Positions 8,273-16,575 of a DNA stretch of 64,000 bases are shown piece by piece. This stretch comes from DASXYG01 sp036502625 (GTDB lineage Bacteria > Actinomycetota > Actinomycetes > Streptosporangiales > Streptosporangiaceae). Under the pieces are notes generated by a model. It worked only from the letters and a program-made list of their open reading frames with translations, did not search any database and was not told the DNA's origin. The stretch lies in assembly GCA_036502625.1 (NCBI GenBank), contig DASXYG010000015.1, forward strand, positions 39,980 through 103,979. Reading direction: 5' to 3'. Position numbers and translations under genes: made by a program. How positions within the stretch are numbered: the stretch's first letter is position 1; each line of letters begins with the position of its first letter.

Positions 8273-8643
8273 TATGCGGCGACCATGTCGGCCACCTTGG
8301 GGACGCGTTCGCCCATGGCGTCGAGCATCGCGGACGCGTCGGCGGGTATGCGCTCGGTCTCCGAGGGCGCGCTGGGGATCGGGGCGGACAGGACGGGCTC
8401 GGTCTGGAGCTCGGCGAGGGCCAGGTTGTCGGCGACCTCTCGGAGCACGTTCGACATCGGCACATCAAGCGCGCCACAGATGGACGCGAGCAGCTCGGAC
8501 GAGGCTTCCTTCTGGCCGCGCTCGACCTCGGACAGGTAACCCAAGGACACCCGGGCCGCGGACGACACCTCGCGGAGGGTGCGACCCTGGCGTTGCCGCA
8601 AGCGCCGCAGCACGTCACCGAGCAGGTGGCGAAGCAGGATCAT
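8272..8643 (-). CDS. clgR: ClgR-type XRE regulator of Clp protease genes
   Basis: This 123-residue protein starts MILLRHLLGDVLRRLRQRQG, followed by TLREVSSAARVSLGYLSEVERGQKEASSELL. That matches the very conserved helix-turn-helix of actinobacterial ClgR, which activates clpP, clpC and lon-type genes. The start is the ATG at 8643 with GGAGG upstream; the upstream in-frame extension is non-homologous. The C-terminus ends VADMVAA. A terminal Ala-Ala is the ClpP degradation signal known for Streptomyces ClgR, so feedback proteolysis is likely. It lies downstream of cinA, the usual actinobacterial order. Confidence 0.93.
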   Translation of the reverse strand: MILLRHLLGDVLRRLRQRQGRTLREVSSAARVSLGYLSEVERGQKEASSELLASICGALDVPMSNVLREVADNLALAELQTEPVLSAPIPSAPSETERIPADASAMLDAMGERVPKVADMVAA

Positions 8644-8717
8644 TTCTCGCTCCCCTCCTCGAAGGCTTTCGGACCCTGACACATTCACCGTACCTGGTCC
8701 CAAGGTGGGTCGGGCAG

Positions 8718-8738
8718 AGCGAATGCATCGTGTTCGCT
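8718..8738. promoter_or_regulatory. Inverted repeat upstream of clgR, possible autoregulatory site
   Basis: AGCGAA (8718-8723) and TTCGCT (8733-8738) form a 6-bp inverted repeat with a 9-bp spacer, 75-95 bp upstream of clgR. The GTTCGC at 8732-8737 resembles half of the described ClgR box (GTTCGC-N5-GCG), but the second half is imperfect (ACG). Autoregulation is a suggestion only. Confidence 0.35.
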
Positions 8739-8756
8739 GGAGACGTAACGCTGTAA

Positions 8757-10052
8757 TCAGGCCCTTTCTTCCCAGTCGGTGAAGGGACCCAAGCCCAGCA
8801 GATAACGTCGCGCCAGGTCAAGTGCGTGGACGACGGTGAGCTCGCGGATATCCGCGCGCGATCCCGCCAGCAGCGGAGAGTGAACGATCGTATTTCCTGC
8901 GTCGCGACCACAGTCGGACACATCCGAAACCGCGACATGGACCGTTCCGACCGGCCGCCCGTCCTGCGGCTCGGGCCCCGCGACGCCGGTCACCGCGACC
9001 CCGTAGTCGGCGCCGAGACGCGTGGCCACACCCCGGGCCATCGCGGCCGCGACATCCGGATGGACGGCGCCCTGCGCGGCCAGCAGCTCCTCGGGGACCC
9101 CGAGCTCGCGGGCCTTCAGCTCGGTGGCGTACGCGATCACGCCGCCGCGGAACGTCGCGGACGACCCGGGCATGGCGGTCAGCGCCGCGCCGATCATGCC
9201 GCCGGTCAGCGACTCGGCCGCGGCGATGGTCGCGCCGCGCTCGGCCAGCAGCCGGTGCACGACGCGGTCGAGGGAGTCGTCGTCGGTGCCGTAGACGGCG
9301 TCGCCGAGCAGGCCGCGCACGCCGGCCTCCGCGGTCTCCAGCTCGGCGAGCGCGGCCGTACGGTCGGAGCCGTGCGCGGTGAGCCGGACGCGGACCTGGC
9401 CGGGCGCGGCGAGGTAGGCCATCGTCAGCCCCGCCGGGAGGCCCGCCTCGAAGGGGCGCAGCCGCTCCGCCACGCCCGATTCGTACGCCACGGCGGTGCG
9501 CAGGGTGCGGGTCACGATGGCCGCGGGCCGTCCGGCGCGGCGCGCGAGGTCGGGCAGCACCGACTCCGCGGTGATCGCGCGCATCTCCGCGGGCACCCCG
9601 GGCAGCGCGTAGACCGGCCGCCCCTCGATCTCGACCAGCAGGCCCGGCGCGGACCCCGCCGGGTTCGGCAGCAGCGCGGCGCCCTGCGGGGCGTCGGCCA
9701 TGCGCAGCGATTCGTCGCGCATGCGCGGCCGCCCCGGCTCGGCGTAGAAGGCCCGGACGCGCCGCTCGGCGACCTCGTCGCGGACCAGCGGCACACCCGC
9801 GCACGTGGCCAGCGCCTCGCGCGTACGGTCGTCGCTGGTCGGCCCGAGGCCGCCGGTCAGCACGACGGCGTCCGCCTGCCACAGGGCGGCGCTCACCACG
9901 GCCACGATGTCGGTCGTGGCGTCGCCGACGACCGCGACACGGGTGACCTCGAACCCGGCGCCGGTGAGCGTCTCCCCCAGCCACGCCGCGTTGCCGTTCA
10001 CGATGGCACCGGACAGCAGTTCGTCGCCCACCGACACGATCTCTACGCGCAT
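8757..10052 (-). CDS. cinA: CinA family nicotinamide-nucleotide amidohydrolase
   Basis: This 431-residue two-domain protein has an N-terminal MoCF/molybdopterin-binding-like domain (MRVEIVSVGDELLSGAIVN, then LTGGLGPTSDDRTREAL). Its C-terminal PncC domain spans about residues 265-420 (AAESLTGGMIGAALTAMPGS, then VTGVAGPEPQDGRPVGTV). PncC deamidates NMN in pyridine-nucleotide salvage. The start is the ATG at 10052, where homology begins, although the frame opens 18 bp earlier. In most actinomycetes cinA directly follows pgsA; here three accessory genes separate them. Confidence 0.93.
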   Translation of the reverse strand: MRVEIVSVGDELLSGAIVNGNAAWLGETLTGAGFEVTRVAVVGDATTDIVAVVSAALWQADAVVLTGGLGPTSDDRTREALATCAGVPLVRDEVAERRVRAFYAEPGRPRMRDESLRMADAPQGAALLPNPAGSAPGLLVEIEGRPVYALPGVPAEMRAITAESVLPDLARRAGRPAAIVTRTLRTAVAYESGVAERLRPFEAGLPAGLTMAYLAAPGQVRVRLTAHGSDRTAALAELETAEAGVRGLLGDAVYGTDDDSLDRVVHRLLAERGATIAAAESLTGGMIGAALTAMPGSSATFRGGVIAYATELKARELGVPEELLAAQGAVHPDVAAAMARGVATRLGADYGVAVTGVAGPEPQDGRPVGTVHVAVSDVSDCGRDAGNTIVHSPLLAGSRADIRELTVVHALDLARRYLLGLGPFTDWEERA

Positions 10053-10083
10053 GGCGCCAGTCTCCCGCATCGGTGGCGCGGGC

Positions 10084-11568
10084 TCAGGGCGCGCGGGCGA
10101 ACTCGGCGCGCCACCGGGCCGGCAGGGCGTCGACGGCCACCTCCGTAAGGCCGTCGGTGGCGTACGCGTCGACCTCGGCGCGGGTCAGCGGCCACGGCGG
10201 CGGGCGGTCGTCGGTGCCGTCGGGGTCGCGGTAGGAGACGGTCAGCAGGGTGCCGCCGGGCGCGACCAGGCGGCCCACGTTGATGATCGCCGCGCGGCGC
10301 GGCGGCTCGGGCAGCGCCTGCACCGTGTGCACCTCCACGACCAGGTCGTACGCGCGCAGCCAGGACGCGGGCGGGTCGAGGAGGTCGGCGGTGACGTAGC
10401 GGACGGCGGAGCCGGGGTGGCGGCCCGCGGCCTCGCGCACGGCGGTGGGCGAGATGTCGAACGCGGTGGTGGCGTAGCCGAGGCCGGCAACGAACTCCGC
10501 GTCGGCACCGAGCCCGCAGCCCACCACCAGGGCCGTACGGCCCGCGCCGGCCGGCCGCCGGAGCCGGGCCCATTCCGCGAGCAGCGGCTGCGGCTCGGCG
10601 CGGTCCCACGGCATGGCCACCTCGTCGGCGGCGGCCGCGGAGTACAGCGTGTCGAACCAGCCGGTGGCGTCGCCCGCGGCCAGCGCCTTGTGCGCGAGGC
10701 GGTCGGCCTGCATCGGCCAGCCGCCCGAGGTGTGCCGCAGGAGCGCCGGCACGAAGACGTCCCAGCAGGACGGCGGCGGCGCCTCGTGGCCGACGCCGTC
10801 GAGCGGGAGCAGCACGGCGCCGGGGATCGCGCGGGCCAGCGCCTCGCCGTGGGCGTACGGGAACATCGGGTCGTCGGTGCCGTGGGCGACCAGCGTGGGC
10901 GCGGTGATCGTGCCGAGCCGGTCGCGGACGCCCACGCCCTCGCCGGCGTGGAACTGGTTGCCGGACGCCGCCAGGTCGCGCGTACGGTCGGCGACCCGCG
11001 CCGCGATCTCGCGCAGCCGCGCTTCGCCCGCCCCGGCCGGACCGCTGTACGGCAGGTGGAGGGCCACGATGTACGCGATGACGGCTTCGCGGTCGGTCCA
11101 GTCGGGCTCGGCGGGCGGGTCGGCGAAGACGGTGTGCAACCGCTGCGCGGGCGGCGGGAGCGGCTCGGGGCCGGGGCCGTCGGGCGTGGTGTCGACGAGC
11201 GTGAGCGTGGCCACGCGGTCGGGGTGGCGCACGGCGATGCGCTGGGCGAGCATGCCGCCCGCGGACATGCCCACGATGTGCGCGGCGCCGACGCCGAGGG
11301 CGTCGAGCAGGCCGAGCGCGTCGTCGGCCAGGTCGTCGCCGGAGTACGCGGGACGGCCCGGCGGAGAGGCGGTGGCGGCGCCGGTGTCGCGGGCGTCGTA
11401 CCTGATCACCCGGCGCGCCCCGGCGGCGAGCCGGGCGCACAGCGCGGTGTCCCACCAGTCCATGGCGGCCGTCGCGCCGCCGATCAGCAGGATGGCGGGG
11501 TCGCCGGCGTCGCCGAACTCCTCGGCGCACAGCTCGACGCCGTTCACCTTGATCATCCGTACGCCCAT
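10084..11568 (-). CDS. Fused alpha/beta hydrolase - SAM methyltransferase
   Basis: This 494-residue fusion has two domains. Residues 1 to about 280 are an alpha/beta hydrolase with nucleophile elbow GMSAGG (Ser102), Asp232 in HGTDDPMFP and His261 in GVGHE. Residues about 290-494 resemble TPMT-like class I methyltransferases, with WFDTLY, PWDRAEPQPLL and the SAM loop VVGCGLGAD at about 348-356. The ATG at 11568 is chosen because GGAGG lies 8 nt upstream; the longer frame runs into the divergent operator region. It is divergent to the PadR gene and probably controlled by it. Substrates are unknown; detoxification or tailoring is a guess. Confidence 0.88.
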   Translation of the reverse strand: MGVRMIKVNGVELCAEEFGDAGDPAILLIGGATAAMDWWDTALCARLAAGARRVIRYDARDTGAATASPPGRPAYSGDDLADDALGLLDALGVGAAHIVGMSAGGMLAQRIAVRHPDRVATLTLVDTTPDGPGPEPLPPPAQRLHTVFADPPAEPDWTDREAVIAYIVALHLPYSGPAGAGEARLREIAARVADRTRDLAASGNQFHAGEGVGVRDRLGTITAPTLVAHGTDDPMFPYAHGEALARAIPGAVLLPLDGVGHEAPPPSCWDVFVPALLRHTSGGWPMQADRLAHKALAAGDATGWFDTLYSAAAADEVAMPWDRAEPQPLLAEWARLRRPAGAGRTALVVGCGLGADAEFVAGLGYATTAFDISPTAVREAAGRHPGSAVRYVTADLLDPPASWLRAYDLVVEVHTVQALPEPPRRAAIINVGRLVAPGGTLLTVSYRDPDGTDDRPPPWPLTRAEVDAYATDGLTEVAVDALPARWRAEFARAP

Positions 11569-11633
11569 CTCCGCCTCCGTCGCCGGTGCGCACCTGACAC
11601 GGAAACGACCGTAGCGGGTGCCCCCGACATCTA

Positions 11634-11677
11634 TAGTTGACATCAACTAGTCGATACCTGATAGTTGATGTCAACTA
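11634..11677. promoter_or_regulatory. Symmetric twin operators and divergent promoter (PadR target)
   Basis: Two perfect 16-bp palindromes, TAGTTGACATCAACTA (11634-11649) and TAGTTGATGTCAACTA (11662-11677), are also exact reverse complements of each other, 12 bp apart. A TTGACA -35 (11637-11642) is embedded in the first, with GATAGT (11660-11665) 17 bp downstream as a possible -10 for padR. By symmetry the second palindrome holds TTGACA for the opposite gene. Binding by the adjacent PadR protein is inferred. Confidence 0.85.
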
Positions 11678-11690
11678 ATAGGGAGTCCCG

Positions 11691-12287
11691 ATGGCGAAGC
11701 CCCGCACCGTTGCCAACCCGCTCGCCCTGGCCGTGCTCGCCTTCCTTTCCAGGGAGCCGATGCACCCGTACGAACTGGGCAAGCGGCTCCAAGAGGCGGA
11801 GAAGGACCGCAGCTTCAAGTACAACCGCGGTTCGCTGTACATGGTGGTCAAGCAGCTCGCGAAGGCGGGGTTCGTGGCCGACCGGGAGACCGTCCGCGAC
11901 GCCGCGCGCCCCGAGCGCACCCTGTACGAGATCACCGACGACGGCCGCGCCGAGCTGCGCGACTGGCTGCGCGAGCTGCTCGCGGAGCCGCGCGAGGAGT
12001 ACCCCCTGTTCGGCGCGGCCCTCTCGCTGATCGTCGTGCTGCCGCCGGAGGAGGCGACCACGCTGCTCGAACAGCGGCTGGCCGCCTTGGCCGAGGCGCG
12101 CGCGGACACGCGTACGGCCATCAAGCGGGCCGCCGAGGCCGAGGTGCTGTGGGTCTTCTCGATCGAGGAGGAGTACCGCCTCGCCGTGCTCGACGCCGAG
12201 TACCGCTTCGTCACCGGGCTCATCACATCGCTGCGGCGGCCGGACTACGTCCAGGCGTGGCAGGACTTCTTCGGGAGGCGGACATGA
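11691..12287 (+). CDS. PadR family transcriptional regulator
   Basis: This 198-residue protein has the PadR winged helix at about residues 8-85 (LALAVLAFLSREPMHPYELGKRL, then FKYNRGSLYMVVKQL and YEITDDGRAELRDWL). A C-terminal helical dimerisation domain follows (Vir_C-like). GGGAG lies just upstream of the ATG. It ends in an ATGA overlap with the FAD monooxygenase gene, so the two are co-translated. It probably represses its own operon and the divergent hydrolase-methyltransferase. Confidence 0.93.
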   Translation: MAKPRTVANPLALAVLAFLSREPMHPYELGKRLQEAEKDRSFKYNRGSLYMVVKQLAKAGFVADRETVRDAARPERTLYEITDDGRAELRDWLRELLAEPREEYPLFGAALSLIVVLPPEEATTLLEQRLAALAEARADTRTAIKRAAEAEVLWVFSIEEEYRLAVLDAEYRFVTGLITSLRRPDYVQAWQDFFGRRT

Positions 12288-13507
12288 CGGACGTACGAAC
12301 CGCGATGGTGATCGGCGGCGGCATCGCCGGGCCGGTCACGGCGCTGGCCCTGCGCCGCGCCGGCATCGAGGCGACGGTCTACGAGGCGTACGAGGGCAAC
12401 GCCGACGGCGTCGGCGGGACGATGGCCATCGCGCCGAACGGGCTCGACGCGCTGGACGCCGTCGGCGCGGGCGAGCTCGTCGCCGGGCTGGGCCAGCCCA
12501 TCACCCGCACCCGCGTCACCGACGGCGCGGGCCGCCCGATCATGGGCTTCGACCACCTCGCCGACCTGCCGCCCAGCCGTGCGCTGTGGCGCGACCGGCT
12601 GTACCGCGCGCTGCACGACCACGCGGCGGCCCGGGGCGTGCCGATCGTGCCGGGCAAGCGGCTCGTGGCCACGGCCGAGGACGACGGCGCCGTCACCGCG
12701 ACGTTCGCCGACGGCGGCACCGCGCGCGCCGACATCCTGGTCGGCGCCGACGGCATCCACTCGACCGTCCGCGGGCTCATCGACCCGGCCGCGCCGGGCC
12801 CGGACCGCGTGCCGCTGCTCAACCTGTGCGGCCTGTCCGAGTACGCGCCGCCGAACGCCCATCCGACCACCACGTACTTCGCGTTCGGCCGGCGCGGCTT
12901 CCTCGGCTACTGGGTGCAGCCGGACGGCCGTACGGCCTGGTTCGCCAACGTGCCGTTCGCCGATCCGGTCCTCGCCGAGAAGCTGCGCGCGACGACCTCG
13001 GGCGAATGGCTCACCCGGCTGCGCGGCATCTACGCCGACGATGTCCCGGGCCGCGAGCTGATGGCGCGCGGCGACCCCGCGACCGTCGCGTGCCTCGGCT
13101 GGGTGGACATCATGCCGCGGGTGCCGCACTGGTCGCGCGGCCGGATGGTGCTGGTCGGCGACTCCGTGCACGCGCCGTCGCCGAGCTCGGGCCAGGGCGC
13201 GTCGCTGGCCGCCGAGAGCGGTGTCCAGCTCGCCCGGTGCCTGCGCGACCTGCCGGACGTGCCGGCGGCGTTCGCGGCGTACGAGGGGATGCGGCGCGGC
13301 CGGGTGGAGAAGGTCGCGGCGCGCGCGTCGAAGACGAACAACAGCAAGACCGTGGGCCCGGCGGCCATCACGATGATGCGGCTGGTGATGCCGCTGATGT
13401 CGCGGCTGTTCATGACGCCGGAGAAGACGATCGGGTTCGAGCACCGGCACCGCATCGACTTCGACGCCCCGGTGGAGGCGCCCGCGCTGGCGCGCGCGGC
13501 CCGCTAG
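12284..13507 (+). CDS. FAD-dependent monooxygenase (UbiH/PHBH-like)
   Basis: This 407-residue flavoprotein starts with the Rossmann motif VIGGGIAGPVTALALRRAG (about residues 9-27). It carries the DG motif (ILVGADGIHSTVRG, about 150-165) and the second FAD motif GDSVHAPSPSSGQGASLA (about 291-308). These define the aromatic-hydroxylase/TetX group. The ATG at 12284 overlaps the PadR stop. Such enzymes hydroxylate aromatic or polyketide substrates and can inactivate antibiotics. With the divergent hydrolase-methyltransferase and PadR it forms a compact inducible cassette. It converges on pgsA, overlapping it by 4 bp. Confidence 0.92.
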   Translation: MTDVRTAMVIGGGIAGPVTALALRRAGIEATVYEAYEGNADGVGGTMAIAPNGLDALDAVGAGELVAGLGQPITRTRVTDGAGRPIMGFDHLADLPPSRALWRDRLYRALHDHAAARGVPIVPGKRLVATAEDDGAVTATFADGGTARADILVGADGIHSTVRGLIDPAAPGPDRVPLLNLCGLSEYAPPNAHPTTTYFAFGRRGFLGYWVQPDGRTAWFANVPFADPVLAEKLRATTSGEWLTRLRGIYADDVPGRELMARGDPATVACLGWVDIMPRVPHWSRGRMVLVGDSVHAPSPSSGQGASLAAESGVQLARCLRDLPDVPAAFAAYEGMRRGRVEKVAARASKTNNSKTVGPAAITMMRLVMPLMSRLFMTPEKTIGFEHRHRIDFDAPVEAPALARAAR

Positions 13508-14091
13508 CGGGTGCTCTTCGCGCGCAGGCGTACGGCGCGGAGGACGTAGTCGGCGCCGGTGAGGACGGTGATGAGGACCGCGGCGTACATGACGATCGCG
13601 CGGGCCGGGAGCCAGATGCCGTCGAGCGGCAGGATGTACAGGCTGATAGCGATGACCTGGAGCACGGTCTTGATCTTGCCGCCGCGGCTGGCCGGGATGA
13701 CGCCGTGGCGGATCACCCAGAAGCGCAGCAGCGTCACGCCGATCTCGCGGACGAGGATCACGGTGGTCACCCACCAGGCCAGCACGCCGAGCGCTGACAG
13801 GCTGATCAGCGCGCTGCCGGTGAGCGCCTTGTCGGCGATCGGGTCGGCGATCTTGCCGAAGTCGGTGACCAGGCCGCGGCGGCGGGCCAGCTCGCCGTCG
13901 ACCAGGTCGGTCACGGACGCGAAGACGAACAGGACGAACGCCAGTGTGCGCCAGTCGCCTTCGCGGAGCAGGAGCCAGACGATGACCGGGACCAGCACCA
14001 TGCGCAGCGCGGTCAGGAAGTTGGCGATGTTCCAGGCGCTGACCTGCGGCCGGGGTACGGCCGGGTCGCCTGGCGCGGGTCCGGTGCTCAT
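13504..14091 (-). CDS. pgsA: CDP-diacylglycerol-glycerol-3-phosphate 3-phosphatidyltransferase
   Basis: This 195-residue membrane enzyme makes phosphatidylglycerophosphate for phospholipid synthesis. The CDP-alcohol phosphotransferase signature is clear at about residues 60-90: DLVDGELARRRG, then FGKIADPIADK. About four hydrophobic segments follow. The ATG at 14091 overlaps the rimO stop (ATGA), showing coupling. PgsA fits the rimO-pgsA-cinA order of actinomycetes, although other CDP-alcohol transferases share the motif. Confidence 0.9.
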   Translation of the reverse strand: MSTGPAPGDPAVPRPQVSAWNIANFLTALRMVLVPVIVWLLLREGDWRTLAFVLFVFASVTDLVDGELARRRGLVTDFGKIADPIADKALTGSALISLSALGVLAWWVTTVILVREIGVTLLRFWVIRHGVIPASRGGKIKTVLQVIAISLYILPLDGIWLPARAIVMYAAVLITVLTGADYVLRAVRLRAKSTR

Positions 14092-15536
14092 CGTCTGCTC
14101 ACGACTTCGACGAGGTCGGCCACCAGATCGACGCCGTCGGTCTCGGCGACCTTCGCGCGCACGAGGTCGCCGACCGCGAGGCCGTCGCCGCGGACGTACG
14201 TCGCGCCGTCGACCTCCGGGGCCTGGTGGGCGGCGCGGCCCTCGGCGGGCTCGCCGTCGTCGTCGGTGGAGCCGGGCGACTCGATCAGCACCTCGACGGT
14301 CTCGCCGAGCCGGTCGTCGGCGCGCTGGGCCATCAGTTCGTCGGCGAGCAGGCTGAAGCGTTCGAGGCGCTCGGCGACCTCCTCGGCGGGCAGCGCGCCG
14401 GGCAGGCCGGCCGCCTCCGTGCCGTCCTCCTCGGAGTAGCCGAACACGCCGATCGCGTCGAGCCGGGCGCCCACCAGGAACGCCTCGAGTTCGTCGGCGT
14501 CGGCGGGCGTCTCGCCGGGGAACCCGACGATGAAGTTGGAGCGCACACCCGCCTCGGGCACGCGGGCGCGGACCGTCTCGATGAGCTCGAGGAAGCGCGG
14601 GCGGTCGCCGAACCGCCGCATGGCCCGCAGCACGGAGCCGCTGGCGTGCTGGAAGGACAGGTCGAAGTACGGCACGACGCCGGGCGTGCCGGTGAGGACG
14701 TCGATCAGGCCGGGGCGCACCTCGGCGGGCTGGAGGTACGTGACGCGGACGCGCGCGATGCCCGGCACCTCGGCCAACTGGGGCAGCAGCTTCTCCAGGG
14801 CGCGCAGGTCGCCGAGGTCCTTGCCGTACGACGTGGAGTTCTCGCTGACGAGGACCAGCTCGCGGACGCCGGAGCCGGCGAGCCAGCGCGCCTCGTCGAG
14901 GATCTCGGCGGCCCCGCGCGAGACGTACGCGCCGCGGAACGCCGGGATGGCGCAGAACGTGCACCGGCGGTCGCAGCCGGAGGCGATCTTCAGCGGGGCG
15001 GCCGGGCCGTCGCCGAGCCGGCGCCGCAGCACGCGCGGCCCGGACGCGGGCGCCACACCCTCGGGGAGGTCGCCGTGGCCGGGCTGGGCCACCGGTGCCG
15101 TACGCCGCTCGACGGGCGAGATCGGCAGCATCGTACGGCGGTCGCGCGGGGTGTGCGCGGTGAGCTTCCGGCCGGCCGCCACGTCGTCGAGGCGCTCGCC
15201 GATCGCGGCGTAGTCGTCGAAGCCGAGGACCGCGGCCGCCTCGGGCAGCGCGTCGGCCAGCTCCGAGCCGTAGCGCTCGGCCATGCACCCGGCGGCGACG
15301 ACCTTCGCGCCGGAGTCGGACGCGGCGAGCAGCGTGTCGACGGACTCCTGCTTGGCGGCCTCGATGAACCCGCACGTGTTGACGACCACCACCTCGGCGT
15401 CGTCTCCGTCGTCGACGAGGCGCCAGCCGGCGGCCTCGATGCGCGCGGCCAGCTCCTCGGAGTCGACGTCGTTCCTGGCGCACCCCAGCGTCACCAGAGA
15501 GACGGCTCGCCGGGAATCGTCCCGGGGTGCGGTCAT
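14088..15536 (-). CDS. rimO: Ribosomal protein S12 methylthiotransferase
   Basis: This 482-residue radical-SAM enzyme methylthiolates Asp of ribosomal protein S12. The N-terminal MTTase domain has the three cluster cysteines (TLGCARNDVDSE, NTCGFIEAAKQES, AAGCMAERYG). The radical SAM motif CDRRCTFC lies near residue 187, and a C-terminal TRAM domain follows. The start at 15536 is supported by GAGGAGG 6 nt upstream; the longer frame adds 8 residues without support. It is the first gene of the rimO-pgsA pair. Confidence 0.93.
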   Translation of the reverse strand: MTAPRDDSRRAVSLVTLGCARNDVDSEELAARIEAAGWRLVDDGDDAEVVVVNTCGFIEAAKQESVDTLLAASDSGAKVVAAGCMAERYGSELADALPEAAAVLGFDDYAAIGERLDDVAAGRKLTAHTPRDRRTMLPISPVERRTAPVAQPGHGDLPEGVAPASGPRVLRRRLGDGPAAPLKIASGCDRRCTFCAIPAFRGAYVSRGAAEILDEARWLAGSGVRELVLVSENSTSYGKDLGDLRALEKLLPQLAEVPGIARVRVTYLQPAEVRPGLIDVLTGTPGVVPYFDLSFQHASGSVLRAMRRFGDRPRFLELIETVRARVPEAGVRSNFIVGFPGETPADADELEAFLVGARLDAIGVFGYSEEDGTEAAGLPGALPAEEVAERLERFSLLADELMAQRADDRLGETVEVLIESPGSTDDDGEPAEGRAAHQAPEVDGATYVRGDGLAVGDLVRAKVAETDGVDLVADLVEVVSRR

Positions 15537-15678
15537 CGGTTCCTCCTCGGCGGATTTCAAACGTCAGGCCCTGAGGATACGAGCCCGCGGTGACAGCTCG
15601 GCGACGCGGTCGCCTCAGGGGACCGCGCCGACTGTACGGGCCGAGCCTGAGCCGTACCTGTCAGGGCGAGTATGGGGG

Positions 15679-16434
15679 CTAGGCGGCCGTGGGGTCGCCG
15701 GGGCCGAAGGACAGGCGGATCACGTCGCCCTCGCTGCCGGGCTTGCCGACGTCCTTGCCGTTGACCCGCAGGCGGACGCCGCCGGCGTTGCCGACGATCA
15801 GCTTGAGCTTCTTCTTCGCCGACCACGACTTCACCGCGGTGGCGTCGACCAGGCCCTCGAAGAGCTGCTTGCCGCCGTCGTCGTGCACGCTGACCCAGGT
15901 GTTCTCCACAGCGGACAGGCGCACGGTGACCTGGCCGGGGGCCATCGCGACCGGGCCCGAGCTCTTCGTCGGTGTCGGGGTGGGGGTGGTCGTGCGCGCG
16001 GGGGCGGCGGCGGAGTGGCGCGGGTCGGCGGACGTGTTCGCGTCGCCGCCCTTCCCCCCGGTGAGCAGCTTGACGGCGCCGAACGCGACCACGACGATCA
16101 GCGCCACCGCCATGGCGGCCGCCCAGTTGGGACGGCGGCGCTCGCCCATCTTGATCGGCGTCTCGGGTTCGAAGACCTCGACGGCGCTCGTCGGCTGCGG
16201 CGCGCCGCCATGGGCGTCGTCGTACTCCTGGACCAGCGGCGCGGCGTCGGCGCCGACCGCCTGGGCGATGGCGCGGACGTGGCCGCGCGCGTAGAAGTCG
16301 CCGCCGCTCAGGGAGAAGTCGTCGCGCTCGATGGCCCGGATCACCGCACCGCGGATCCGGGTCGACTCGCTGACCTGACCCACCGAGAGCCCGGCACGCT
16401 GCCTCGCCGCCGACAGAGTCTCGCCGATGCTCAC
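15679..16434 (-). CDS. RodZ-like XRE helix-turn-helix membrane protein (DUF4115)
   Basis: This 251-residue protein has an N-terminal XRE/HTH_25 domain (SIGETLSAARQRAGLSVGQVSESTRI, residues 2-70). A single membrane segment lies near residues 105-120 (AAAMAVALIVVVAFGAVKLL), followed by a Ser/Thr/Pro linker. A C-terminal beta domain resembles the RodZ extracytoplasmic DUF4115. RodZ homologues anchor the cell-shape machinery, but in actinomycetes the role is unclear. It lies between ftsK and rimO, its conserved actinobacterial place. Confidence 0.88.
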   Translation of the reverse strand: MSIGETLSAARQRAGLSVGQVSESTRIRGAVIRAIERDDFSLSGGDFYARGHVRAIAQAVGADAAPLVQEYDDAHGGAPQPTSAVEVFEPETPIKMGERRRPNWAAAMAVALIVVVAFGAVKLLTGGKGGDANTSADPRHSAAAPARTTTPTPTPTKSSGPVAMAPGQVTVRLSAVENTWVSVHDDGGKQLFEGLVDATAVKSWSAKKKLKLIVGNAGGVRLRVNGKDVGKPGSEGDVIRLSFGPGDPTAA

Positions 16435-16575
16435 GCTCAGCCTCCCGCGTGCCCGATTTCCGGTCTGGCCGGATACATACCGTCCGCCTACCGCGAACGT
16501 TTTGCCAGTCTACGCAAGAGACGCTTTACAAGCGATACGCCGACCGCCCGCGATTCGCACTCGGCAATTCACCGA

